DNA of 64,000 nt from a bacterium. Lineage in GTDB: Bacteria; Bacillota_A; Clostridia; Lachnospirales; Lachnospiraceae. Positions 34,358 to 41,091 of this stretch are shown here, one piece after another. The notes beneath the pieces were generated by a model. The model was given only the letters and a program-made list of their open reading frames with translations, had not been told where the DNA came from and ran no database searches. Each line of letters starts with the position of its first letter. Positions within the stretch are counted from its first letter, which is position 1. The position numbers and the translations under genes are program-made. The stretch lies in assembly GCA_004562915.1 (NCBI GenBank), contig SFQZ01000005.1, forward strand, positions 1-64,000, written 5' to 3'.

Positions 34358-34401
34358 AGAAGAACCAGGCAAGGGGATAGTTACCCTTACCTAATTCTTC
34401 T
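34358..34401 (-). terminator. Terminator between early and packaging genes
   Basis: Arms around AGAAGAA...TTCTTCT plus AAGGG/CCCTT and AGG/CCT form an interrupted hairpin with a T-run on the minus strand. It separates HicB from the HNH-terminase operon. Confidence 0.65.
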
Positions 34402-34497
34402 TGTGTTTGTGCTTTTATATTACCATAAAGTTTTTAAAGTTTCAATCGTTTTTCTTTTATTTACCTGCACAGTTTTTAGAAATTTTGCACAGTTTAA

Positions 34498-34527
34498 AAG
34501 GGCTACCAGCCTTAGCCGATAGCCCTT
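34498..34527 (-). terminator. Terminator after hicB
   Basis: Eight-bp arms AAGGGCTA / TAGCCCTT lie 5 bp after the hicB stop codon, with a T-rich tail on the minus strand. The gap 34402-34497 also contains two copies of TGCACAGTTT 20 bp apart and no gene. Confidence 0.65.
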
Positions 34528-34531
34528 ATAT

Positions 34532-34876
34532 TTAAAGTGCCAGCTTATATAATGCAAGTTGATTAAGGCTTACGCCTTCTTTGTCTGCTTCGATAGCTAA
34601 CCGCTGATGTAAAGACTTCGGAAGCCTTACCACAAACTTTCCGCTATAACTATCTGCCGTTTCCGGGACGGGAATAGGTAAGTTATTTTCTAACTTAACT
34701 TCTATATATCCTTCCATTGCTTCGTTAAGGCTTTCGTATAATTCTTCCAATGTATCGCCTGTACTTTGGCAGCCGTCCAGTTCTAAGATTCTCCCGTAAA
34801 AATAATGTCCGCTTTCGTCGTTCATTTCCTGCACTAATCTTGTATACGGTAATTTCATATAGTCCTTAACTTCCAT
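34532..34876 (-). CDS. hicB: HicB-type antitoxin
   Basis: The 114-aa product has a partial RNase H-like HicB fold (Y-F-Y-G-R-I-L-E-L-D-G-C-Q-S-T-G-D-T-L-E-E-L) followed by a ribbon-helix-helix DNA-binding end (F-V-V-R-L-P-K-S-L-H-Q-R-L-A, then G-V-S-L-N-Q). HicB neutralises the HicA RNase and represses its own promoter. The gene order hicA-hicB on one strand is canonical. The gap to hicA is 50 bp. In prophages such modules can stabilise the element. Confidence 0.9.
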   Translation of the reverse strand: MEVKDYMKLPYTRLVQEMNDESGHYFYGRILELDGCQSTGDTLEELYESLNEAMEGYIEVKLENNLPIPVPETADSYSGKFVVRLPKSLHQRLAIEADKEGVSLNQLALYKLAL

Positions 34877-34926
34877 TGCTTACGCTCCTTCCTTGTCTTG
34901 ATTATATTATATCCAGGTTAGGGGAT

Positions 34927-35154
34927 TTACTCCCCTATCCTGTTAAGAATATCCACTACATACGCTTTCTTTAATGGGCTTTCCTGCTTGATTGTCGTTA
35001 GGTCGCCTGTTTCCTTGTTTAAGTACTGCTTGTGGCTTCCCTTCTGCCTTACCGCTTCATAACCGTAAGCCCTTAATACTTTGTCGGCTTCTTCCGGGCG
35101 TATTCCGTTAGGCTGCCGCTTCATCTTGTCAATTATCTTTTCTACGCTAGGCAC
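34927..35154 (-). CDS. hicA: HicA-type mRNA interferase toxin
   Basis: The 75-aa product has the dsRBD-like HicA fold with the catalytic-block Q-K-G-S-H-K-Q-Y (His near residue 41), the opening I-I-D-K-M-K-R, and the ending A-Y-V-V-D-I-L-N-R-I. It degrades mRNA in the absence of HicB. The gene is preceded by a clear promoter at 35179-35207 with operator-like palindromes. Confidence 0.9.
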   Translation of the reverse strand: MPSVEKIIDKMKRQPNGIRPEEADKVLRAYGYEAVRQKGSHKQYLNKETGDLTTIKQESPLKKAYVVDILNRIGE

Positions 35155-35178
35155 TTGCTACACTCCTTTCTTGATATT

Positions 35179-35207
35179 ATAGTACTATATTTAGTACTAT
35201 TTGTCAA
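35179..35207 (-). promoter_or_regulatory. hicAB promoter with palindromic operator
   Basis: On the minus strand TTGACA and TACTAT are separated by exactly 17 bp. A palindrome ATAGTACTAT overlaps the -10 box and a near copy (TTAGTACTAT on the plus strand) overlaps the spacer. Ribbon-helix-helix HicB is the expected repressor. Confidence 0.75.
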
Positions 35208-35545
35208 TGATTTTTACAATGTTTCTTAATCTTTCTTCTTGCCGGAAGTCCATGTAATCGCCGCCAGTTATTAGACTTGTCCTTATTCTCTGCTAACAAC
35301 TGCTGCCGCTTCCGGCTTCTTTCCAACTGCTGCCGTTTGTCCCTTATGGACTGCTGCCGTAACCGTTTCTTTGCTTCTTTGTCGCCCAACGCTGCCGCCA
35401 TGCTGTAATAAAGGTCATTCCAGCTTTTTATAAGGGGCGCGCTTTCTTCGCTTATCTTCTTAAGTACTTCCCTTATCGCCCGTCCTGCTGCCGTTGCAAA
35501 ATTTCCGGCAGCTTCTATAAACTCTGAATAACTGTTACTACTCAC
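35204..35545 (-). CDS. Basic protein of unknown function
   Basis: This about 113-aa product likely starts at GTG 35545 after GGAAG (an in-frame GTG at 35554 lies too near the same site). The N-terminal third is helical and neutral; the second half is very rich in Arg, Gln and Lys (R-L-R-Q-Q-S-I-R-D-K-R-Q-Q-L), as in nucleic-acid-binding tails. It overlaps the next upstream gene's end by 8 bp or more. No family is recognised. Confidence 0.5.
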   Translation of the reverse strand: MSSNSYSEFIEAAGNFATAAGRAIREVLKKISEESAPLIKSWNDLYYSMAAALGDKEAKKRLRQQSIRDKRQQLERSRKRQQLLAENKDKSNNWRRLHGLPARRKIKKHCKNH

Positions 35546-35822
35546 ATGTCCCACTTCCTTTTATTACTTCCAGGTTTATAGGCTCTATCATATCTTCCAG
35601 GAACACATAATAGGGCTTCTTGTTTCCCGGCGCTGCCTTAAGATTTATGTATCTAAAATGCACAAAGTAAGCGGGTATATCCATATCCGGCAGCGTCCGT
35701 ATTTCCTTTACCGTCCCTATTTTACCCAGGATGTGCTTAATATGTTTCTGTTTTACGCCCACTTCCTTAAGCCTGGCTTCTGTGCATGTTACCCGTACTT
35801 TTTGCCCTTTCTTTATTTCCAT
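35538..35822 (-). CDS. Small KOW/SH3-like protein
   Basis: The 94-aa product begins K-G-Q-K-V-R-V-T-C-T-E-A-R-L and continues I-L-G-K-I-G-T-V-K-E-I, which resembles KOW or SH3-like barrels. The rest is beta strands with aromatic residues. It lies in the minus-strand early operon, 12 bp from its neighbour. The function is unknown. Confidence 0.55.
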   Translation of the reverse strand: MEIKKGQKVRVTCTEARLKEVGVKQKHIKHILGKIGTVKEIRTLPDMDIPAYFVHFRYINLKAAPGNKKPYYVFLEDMIEPINLEVIKGSGTCE

Positions 35823-35834
35823 TTTCTTACGCTC

Positions 35835-36098
35835 CTAAATCCAACTTTCTACAACGCTCTTATTGTCTTCTTCACACCTGGCGAAAGGTAACATAGCCGG
35901 GAAGTGCTTTGTAATATCTTCTCTTATTTCATCTACTGTATTCCTTGTTATTGCTATATTCGTCGGTTTTACCCCGTCAAATATCCGCGCTACGCATTTG
36001 TCCGGGTAGTCGTCCGGGTGTTTGAATACGCATATAATAGGCTGTCTTAATTCGCTTGTGTCTACCTCTGCAAAACTTCTAACTTCTATTGTTTTCAT
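35835..36098 (-). CDS. Early protein of unknown function
   Basis: The 87-aa product starts K-T-I-E-V-R-S-F and has a central strand P-I-I-C-V-F-K-H-P-D-D-Y and a conserved-looking I-T-R-N-T-V-D-E-I. It is well spaced from the ParB-like gene (50 bp). No known family is recognised; codon use and ribosome site support it as real. Confidence 0.5.
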   Translation of the reverse strand: MKTIEVRSFAEVDTSELRQPIICVFKHPDDYPDKCVARIFDGVKPTNIAITRNTVDEIREDITKHFPAMLPFARCEEDNKSVVESWI

Positions 36099-36148
36099 CT
36101 TCTCCGCCTTTCTGTGTCAGAAATTGACACCTTTGTTACTGGAAGTCC

Positions 36149-37426
36149 TCAATATTCATCTGTCCCGGTATATCGTTTTTTTTCTGCGTCTACCTTCTTA
36201 ACGCTTATTCCCAAAATACAATAACCGTCTTCAAGCCCTGTATAGCCTTCCAGTAAATACGTTACTTCTGCCCGTATCATTCGCCCTGTGTTTTTTCCGT
36301 CTTTAAATTCCAGCATTTCCAGCGTATCGCCTACCTTGTACCCTCTGTCATTTTTGCAAAGTTCAAAAGGCTTCTTGCCGCTTGCCACATCATTAAAAGA
36401 ATTTGCCGCCAACCGTATGCTATGTATCTTTTGTCCTGCTGCCGCTTCGCTGGGTAAATGCTTCATTTTTTCGTCGTCGGACTGCTGCTTAAGCTTTCTT
36501 GCTGTGTCTCTGTCTATTTTGTCCTGTTCTTCACTATACCGCTGTTCTTCCGTTTTTTCTGATTCTGCTTTATTTATGTACTTATCGCACTTTTCACAAG
36601 TCCCCGTTTTTACGTTACATTCCGAATAATATTTACAGGAATAGCACAAAGAAGTAATACTTTCCGGGTGTGCTGGTTCGTAGTCGTCGCCCGGCTTCGG
36701 TTCTTCGGCTGCTGCCACCCGGCTTTCCTTTTGCCGTTCCTGTTCTACCATTTGCTTCACTTCGCTACTTAACATTTCCCCGGAAGCGATAACCTCTTTT
36801 TGCTTTTCTTCCGGCAGTCTGGACGTTTCGTAAGCTGTTGTAAAGTTTATATCCCCGTTCTTAAATGCTTCCTTTCCTTCTTCGCATAAATTATTATTGA
36901 TACTTTCCATTTGTGCCATTTTACCCGTAGAAACGCCGATAGCGTCCGCTATGTAATCGCGCATTTTGCCTTCTATTTTCACTTCCCCGGATTCTTTAGC
37001 GGCTATCAGATACTTCTTAAACTCCGCTACGCCTTCGGTTAATTCCCATGCGCTTAAATGCCTATTAAAAATATTTGCACTATGTAGCGTAAGCATAAAC
37101 ATAGCTTCGGACATTTCTTTAACTTTACAGTCTATCAACTTAAAGCTATCATGCCCGCGCTTGATGTTAAGGACTGCTGCCGCTGTTCGCCTATGCCCTA
37201 CTATGATTCTGTCTTGTCCTTCTACCCGTCCTACTATGACTTCCTGTAGCTGTCCGACAAGTAACATATTGTCCGCCAGTTCTTCTATATTCTCCTGGCT
37301 GTACTTATTGCGTTCGCTGGGAATCAGTGTACGCGGGTCTAACCTAACCTTCCTGTATTCTTCTGTAAATATAATGCCCCGTTTACTGTTTACGTTCAAC
37401 CTGTCGCCTATTCCTAATCTTCCCAT
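36149..37426 (-). CDS. ParB-like nuclease-fold protein fused to DUF3850
   Basis: The 425-aa product has a ParB/Srx N-terminal domain (residues about 30-115) with I-P-S-E-R-N-K-Y, then V-G-H-R-R-T-A-A, the conserved GxRR-type box. A helical HTH-like part follows to about residue 220. A four-Cys cluster (C-x2-C-Y-Y-x2-C...C-x2-C, about residues 265-285) comes next, then an ASCH-like DUF3850 domain from about residue 325 (F-N-D-V-A-S-G-K-K-P-F-E-L-C-K-N-D-R-G-Y, G-Y-C-I-L-G-I). A free-standing DUF3850 gene lies at 38535-38870. It is encoded with ParA, so a partition role is plausible, but the domain set is unlike standard ParB. Confidence 0.8.
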   Translation of the reverse strand: MGRLGIGDRLNVNSKRGIIFTEEYRKVRLDPRTLIPSERNKYSQENIEELADNMLLVGQLQEVIVGRVEGQDRIIVGHRRTAAAVLNIKRGHDSFKLIDCKVKEMSEAMFMLTLHSANIFNRHLSAWELTEGVAEFKKYLIAAKESGEVKIEGKMRDYIADAIGVSTGKMAQMESINNNLCEEGKEAFKNGDINFTTAYETSRLPEEKQKEVIASGEMLSSEVKQMVEQERQKESRVAAAEEPKPGDDYEPAHPESITSLCYSCKYYSECNVKTGTCEKCDKYINKAESEKTEEQRYSEEQDKIDRDTARKLKQQSDDEKMKHLPSEAAAGQKIHSIRLAANSFNDVASGKKPFELCKNDRGYKVGDTLEMLEFKDGKNTGRMIRAEVTYLLEGYTGLEDGYCILGISVKKVDAEKKRYTGTDEY

Positions 37427-37441
37427 TGTTTACCTTCCTTT

Positions 37442-37744
37442 CTAGCTATTATCCCTTGCAAATTGTGAAGCAAAACCATTTTTAAATGTTTTCCATGCTT
37501 CATCTGTACCCACTCTGTAATGTTTAATAATCTGTTTTCCGCCTTCGTGTTTTCTTCCTATGCAAATTCCTAGCCCTTTTTCCTTCTTTATCCACAAAAT
37601 TCTTAAATCTTCGTGTTGTTCGTATATGCTATTTTTATATGCCTGTCTACTTTCTATCCCTTCTATGCAGTATGTAAAAAAGTCGTTCCAGCTTTCTTCT
37701 GTCATTTCTTGTATATTGTCCGGGTAACTATTATAATCTGTCAT
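37442..37744 (-). CDS. Protein of unknown function between parA and parB-like genes
   Basis: The 100-aa product has W-N-D-F-F-T-Y-C-I-E-G-I-E-S-R near residue 20 and a cluster of Lys/Gly (K-K-E-K-G-L-G-I-C-I-G-R-K). No family is recognised. It lies 3 bp from parA and 15 bp from the ParB-like gene, so it belongs to the same transcript. Confidence 0.5.
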   Translation of the reverse strand: MTDYNSYPDNIQEMTEESWNDFFTYCIEGIESRQAYKNSIYEQHEDLRILWIKKEKGLGICIGRKHEGGKQIIKHYRVGTDEAWKTFKNGFASQFARDNS

Positions 37745-37747
37745 TTT

Positions 37748-38515
37748 CTACCTCCTTGTTAACTCCATATATTCTAGTACCAAGTTCTTATAGTCCCTGG
37801 TCGCCGCGCTCCTGGGCGTTACTTCTATAAGGCTCTTTCCCTTCTCATACGTCCATGCGTTAACTTTCTTGCTATATCGGATGTGAGTATTAAACGTGCT
37901 GTATCCGCTTTTCTGTAAAGCTTCTTCTCCCTTTACTACCTCTATATCGTTCGTAAACATTGTTACCAGGCATTTAACAAGGGATAAGCCAGGGTTATAG
38001 GCTCTTACTTCTTCTATTACCTCTGTCAATTCTTCCATACCGTCTAAAGCGTTCTTATCTGCCTTAATCGGTATAATAACGTCATTTGCTGCTACCAGGG
38101 CGTTAAGTACGTTGATTCCCACGCCTGGCGGACAATCTATAAAACAATAGTCGTAGCGGTCTTCTACCTGTTCTAAGACTTCCTTAAGCCTTGTCATTTG
38201 ATTAGCTTCCTGGTCTAACATAAGGTCAACTGCTGCCGCGTCCATATTCATATTAGCCGGGATAATGTCTAAGCCGTAACGTCCGCTGCTTCTTATAACG
38301 TCTTCTGCTATTGTCCTGTCGTCCCTTAATACGTTTTCCATACTCTTATAGTCATAGCTGTGTACGCTAAAGAATTTGCTTACATTTGCCTGTATATCGT
38401 TATCTACCAATAACACGCGCCTTTTATGTACCTTTGTCATAAGTAAAGCCATGTTAATAGCTGTCGTACTTTTCCCTACGCCGCCCTTTAAATTTACAAC
38501 CGCTGCCGTTCTCAT
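37748..38515 (-). CDS. parA: ParA family ATPase
   Basis: The 255-aa product has the deviant Walker A motif K-G-G-V-G-K-S-T-T near residue 12, the switch I/II-type D-I-Q-A-N-V and the Walker B D-Y-C-F-I-D-C-P-P-G near residue 120. It should form ATP-dependent nucleoid gradients that position DNA via its ParB partner. It lacks an N-terminal HTH, as in type Ib ParA. A ParA in a phage that also has an integrase suggests that the element can be kept as a free replicon for some time, as in phage-plasmids. Confidence 0.9.
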   Translation of the reverse strand: MRTAAVVNLKGGVGKSTTAINMALLMTKVHKRRVLLVDNDIQANVSKFFSVHSYDYKSMENVLRDDRTIAEDVIRSSGRYGLDIIPANMNMDAAAVDLMLDQEANQMTRLKEVLEQVEDRYDYCFIDCPPGVGINVLNALVAANDVIIPIKADKNALDGMEELTEVIEEVRAYNPGLSLVKCLVTMFTNDIEVVKGEEALQKSGYSTFNTHIRYSKKVNAWTYEKGKSLIEVTPRSAATRDYKNLVLEYMELTRR

Positions 38516-38534
38516 ATCTTCCTACCTTCCTTTC

Positions 38535-38870
38535 CTAATATTCTTCTATTCCTAAAATACAGTAACCCGGTTCTATTCCTGGATAATCAGCCAGGAAATA
38601 AATAATACTTACCCTAATTTCCCGCCCCGTAAGTTCTGCTAATTCTTTGTCATACTCTCTAAGTACTATGTCGTCGCCCGGCTGGTAGTCCCTGTCATTC
38701 TTCTGTATCTCAAAAGACTTATAGCCGCCTACCACATCACTAAAAAGCTCTTTTTCGCACTTTATGTAGTGTACCCTTGTAGGCTCTGCTAATTCGCTTC
38801 CTAAAAACAGCCATTTTCTGAACCATTCCAAAAGCTTTACCGCCCACGCCTTTAATTTCAACTTATCCAT
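38535..38870 (-). CDS. DUF3850 domain protein
   Basis: The 111-aa product has a short helical N terminus and a DUF3850 (ASCH-like) domain from about residue 32: H-Y-I-K-C-E-K-E-L-F-S-D-V-V-G-G-Y-K-S-F-E, then K-N-D-R-D-Y-Q-P-G-D, and Y-C-I-L-G-I. It is clearly related to the C-terminal domain of the ParB-like protein at 36149-37426. ASCH-like domains bind RNA or modified nucleotides; the function here is unknown. It lies 20 bp upstream of parA on the same transcript. Confidence 0.75.
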   Translation of the reverse strand: MDKLKLKAWAVKLLEWFRKWLFLGSELAEPTRVHYIKCEKELFSDVVGGYKSFEIQKNDRDYQPGDDIVLREYDKELAELTGREIRVSIIYFLADYPGIEPGYCILGIEEY

Positions 38871-38997
38871 TCCTAAACCTTCCTTTCTGCGGCAGCAGTC
38901 TTAAAGGCTCTGCCGCGTGTGCTTTGTTTACTGTTATATTCGTGATATATTATTTATCCTTGCTTTGCCAGTCCCTTAAAAGGGGGTTATCTTTTGT
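38871..38997. other. Intergenic stretch upstream of the parA operon
   Basis: The gap has a hairpin with arms GCGGCAG and CTGCCGC (38889-38914), an A/T-rich part (TATTCGTGATATA, near 38938) that could be a promoter or parS-like site, and a short CCCTT/AAGGG hairpin near 38968. The forward copy of the motif GCGGCAGCAGTC lies here, in the opposite orientation from other copies. Confidence 0.4.
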
Positions 38998-39510
38998 TTA
39001 TTCTTTCCGCCCCAGGCAGCCCGTATTATTACAAGTTCTGCAATCCGTACCGCAAAAGCCTATAAACCGCTTTTCATTTACCTTGTCGGTAAGCTTCGCC
39101 TTTTCTGCCGGGTATGTATCGCTTTTAATACCCAGGCTGTCTATTGTTCCTTCCAGGTAAGCCGTAATTACTTCTATAGCTGCGTCCGAACCGTAAACAA
39201 TAACCGCTTTCCCGCCAATTCCGTTAATTGTGTCGATAAAGCTTAATTGTTCTTCCGTCGCTTTGTTGCTGCCTACCTTCAATTCGATATACAGGTTATT
39301 AAAGCCGCCTGCTGCATACGGTAAGCAAATATCACTAACGCCCGGCTTCATTCCCTGGCGTTTCAGATTCGCCCCAGCTACCCGGCTACGCTTCCCTTCA
39401 TTCGCTGCGTGATACATGGACTTTAACGCCGGGTGTTTTGACTGCTGCCAGCGCGCCCAATCAAAGACGGCAGCTTGCGCCTGTGCTTCCGTTTCCTTTT
39501 CCTGTGTCAA
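38998..39510 (-). CDS. VRR-NUC nuclease with C-terminal Cys cluster
   Basis: The 170-aa product has the VRR-NUC PD-(D/E)xK pattern: G-V-S-D-I-C-L-P near residue 58, then L-Y-I-E-L-K-V-G-S-N-K-A-T, and E-Q-L-S-F-I-D-T. Such phage nucleases act on branched DNA during replication or packaging. A C-terminal tail of about 55 residues carries C-G-T-D-C-R-T-C-N-N-T-G-C, which could bind zinc or a cluster and is not part of the core domain. It overlaps its upstream neighbour by 4 bp. Confidence 0.8.
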   Translation of the reverse strand: MTQEKETEAQAQAAVFDWARWQQSKHPALKSMYHAANEGKRSRVAGANLKRQGMKPGVSDICLPYAAGGFNNLYIELKVGSNKATEEQLSFIDTINGIGGKAVIVYGSDAAIEVITAYLEGTIDSLGIKSDTYPAEKAKLTDKVNEKRFIGFCGTDCRTCNNTGCLGRKE

Positions 39511-39767
39511 TCATCTTCGCCCCTTCCTGTTATCTTTTCTGCCAGTACAAGGATATACAGTGGGATAAGTAAGAACCATAACATACTAAGTAATATTGAT
39601 ACTAAAACAGTCCTTCCGAACAAGTCCGGCGTTACCCCTTCCCTGTATATCCCTTCTTCCTTTTCATCCTCATGTACCGCCCATATTATTAACGGTATCG
39701 TGATTACTACACAGATAAGATAACCTATCAGATACACCGTAAGGGCTATAAATAACACCCTATTCAT
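39507..39767 (-). CDS. Two-helix membrane protein
   Basis: The 86-aa product has two membrane helices (about residues 5-30 and 48-75) separated by a charged loop with D-E-K-E-E-G-I-Y. It overlaps both neighbours, so it is translated with the early operon. The role is unknown; superinfection exclusion is a common job of such proteins but is not shown. Confidence 0.5.
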   Translation of the reverse strand: MNRVLFIALTVYLIGYLICVVITIPLIIWAVHEDEKEEGIYREGVTPDLFGRTVLVSILLSMLWFLLIPLYILVLAEKITGRGEDD

Positions 39768-40092
39768 GGTCTTTGTCCTTTCCTTCCTGGACTGCTGCCG
39801 CTTCTTTCTTCATCTGCTGCCGCGCCCGTTCCGGCGCTTCTGCGATATGTACGCCTACAGCTTTCGTTATTTCGTTCGCTGATTCCTGGCTAAGTTCGCC
39901 GGATTCTACGCGCTGCTTTAATATAGCGTCTAAAGCCTGTCCCGCTAATGCGATACCATTTACTAAGCCTTCTTCGTACCCATTGTTATAGCTTTTATCC
40001 GTTACCCTGGTTAAATAGCCGTCTAACTCTTTGGTACTCATGCGCTTAATACGTCTTGCTGTGTCCCTGTCAATTCCTAAAGTTTTTCCCAT
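39760..40092 (-). CDS. Helical early protein
   Basis: The about 110-aa product is likely read from ATG 40092 or from ATG 40113; the 40113 start overlaps the rep end. It has D-R-D-T-A-R-R-I-K-R and a later G-L-V-N-G-I-A-L-A-G-Q-A helix. The first segment D-(R/T)-A-R-K/R-(I/L)-K also occurs near residue 305 of the ParB-like protein. No domain is recognised. Confidence 0.45.
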   Translation of the reverse strand: MGKTLGIDRDTARRIKRMSTKELDGYLTRVTDKSYNNGYEEGLVNGIALAGQALDAILKQRVESGELSQESANEITKAVGVHIAEAPERARQQMKKEAAAVQEGKDKDHE

Positions 40093-40868
40093 TCTAATTC
40101 TGTTTCCTTCCATGTCTGATTGATTCTTACGAACGTATAGGTAAAGAACGTATAACCTGTCTTTTCGTGTATTCCTTCCTGTACGCTATCGCCGTCCAGG
40201 TAGTAGGATTCTTGTAGCTTTTTAGGAAGTCGGGCTATTCTGTTATACCAACCCTTATCCTTTATAGGCTCTTTCCTTATAATCGTCGGTTTTCTTAAGT
40301 TCTTAGAACTATTCCAGCGCTTCCCTTGCAATGCGTCCGGGTCTTTTAACATTCCGTCACTTTGCTTTATCAAATACGACGCTAATTTTGCATATTGCCC
40401 GGTATCATCCAGGGGGTTAAAGTGTGTCCGCCCTCTGCCCTTCCAGGCTTTCGTTATTGTGCGCTGGCTTACTTCGTCGGGTGTATTTATAACTAAGTGG
40501 TGATGTAACGCGCCCTTCTTGCCGATTTCCATAACGTGTATATATTTGAATACCAGCCCCAGGGACTTATACAGCTTCCGCATTTCCTTTAAGAAGTCGT
40601 CTGCGTCTGCCCTCATGCCTTCCCGCCCCGCTGGACGCTCACTAAGCTTATAATCTAATACTAAATGTGTGTCCCCTTCCTGGAAGTTCTCGTTAATCAG
40701 TCTTCTTAGTTTTTTCTCTGCTGCTCTTTTATTTACCTTCTTTTGTTCCTCTGTTGTTAAACTTCTTCGCTTCCCCCTTCCCTTTCCTTTCTTGTTAAAT
40801 CTGCTGCTATAGTACTTCGATACCTCTACAGTACTCCCAGCCCTTACTACTTCAATTATGTACGGCAT
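40077..40868 (-). CDS. HUH-family rolling-circle replication initiator
   Basis: The product is 263 aa from ATG 40868 (MPYIIEVV), which lies 6 nt after AGGGTGG; a longer frame to 41006 has no such site and begins in a repeat. It has the HUH motif A-L-H-H-H-L-V-I-N near residue 120 and a putative catalytic Tyr in Y-A-K-L-A-S-Y-L near residue 160. It thus resembles filamentous-phage gene II-like/REP_ORF2 proteins that nick a double-strand origin. It follows a long basic linker with K-G-K-G-R-G-K-R-R. In this phage it stands alone, with no helicase or primase gene. It lies downstream of an ssDNA-binding protein gene with a 224-bp intervening region that holds candidate iterons and an antisense RNA. 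Confidence 0.75.
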   Translation of the reverse strand: MPYIIEVVRAGSTVEVSKYYSSRFNKKGKGRGKRRSLTTEEQKKVNKRAAEKKLRRLINENFQEGDTHLVLDYKLSERPAGREGMRADADDFLKEMRKLYKSLGLVFKYIHVMEIGKKGALHHHLVINTPDEVSQRTITKAWKGRGRTHFNPLDDTGQYAKLASYLIKQSDGMLKDPDALQGKRWNSSKNLRKPTIIRKEPIKDKGWYNRIARLPKKLQESYYLDGDSVQEGIHEKTGYTFFTYTFVRINQTWKETELEWEKL

Positions 40869-41004
40869 AGTTACCCACCCTATCGTTAATACTTTTATCA
40901 AGCCATAAAAAGGGCGGAAAACCCTTGAAAAATAAGCTTTTTCGTTGACTTCCGCCGTACATTTTGCTATACTATTTTTGTGAGTAAGTACAGCTATGTA
41001 CGGC
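40858..41004. repeat. Repeated 9-mer GCCGTACAT around the rep start
   Basis: ATGTACGGC occurs at 40858-40866 and 40996-41004, and its complement GCCGTACAT at 40954-40962. The second and third form an inverted pair 33 bp apart. The two plus-oriented copies fall on rep in-frame ATG codons. They could be Rep-binding sites or part of a nicking stem. Confidence 0.5.
40945..40973 (+). promoter_or_regulatory. Promoter opposite rep, directing the candidate antisense RNA
   Basis: TTGACT and TATACT lie exactly 17 bp apart on the plus strand. No coding frame follows. Transcription would begin near 40980 and meet the hairpin at 41007-41040. Confidence 0.7.
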
Positions 41005-41056
41005 AAAGCCGCTAGGTTATTTCCCGATAATCTAGCGGCTAATCTTTTGTCTTTTT
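40980..41056 (+). ncRNA. Candidate antisense RNA controlling rep
   Basis: A strong promoter, a 75-80-nt interval without an ORF, a hairpin (AGCCGCTAG 41007-41015 / CTAGCGGCT 41032-41040, extended by TTAT/ATAA to a 6-nt loop) and a T-rich tail (41041-41056) make a compact transcription unit. It is antisense to the mRNA leader between the ssDNA-binding gene and rep. Rolling-circle plasmids such as pMV158 and pT181 limit Rep by small antisense RNAs of this layout. Only the arrangement supports this; expression is not shown. Confidence 0.5.
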
Positions 41057-41091
41057 GGCTTTCTTCGGGTGTATATATCTCATATCTGCCG

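Noticed and set aside
38889..38914. GCGGCAG/CTGCCGC hairpin as a terminator
   Set aside because: No T-run follows on either strand, so it is reported only as part of the intergenic region.
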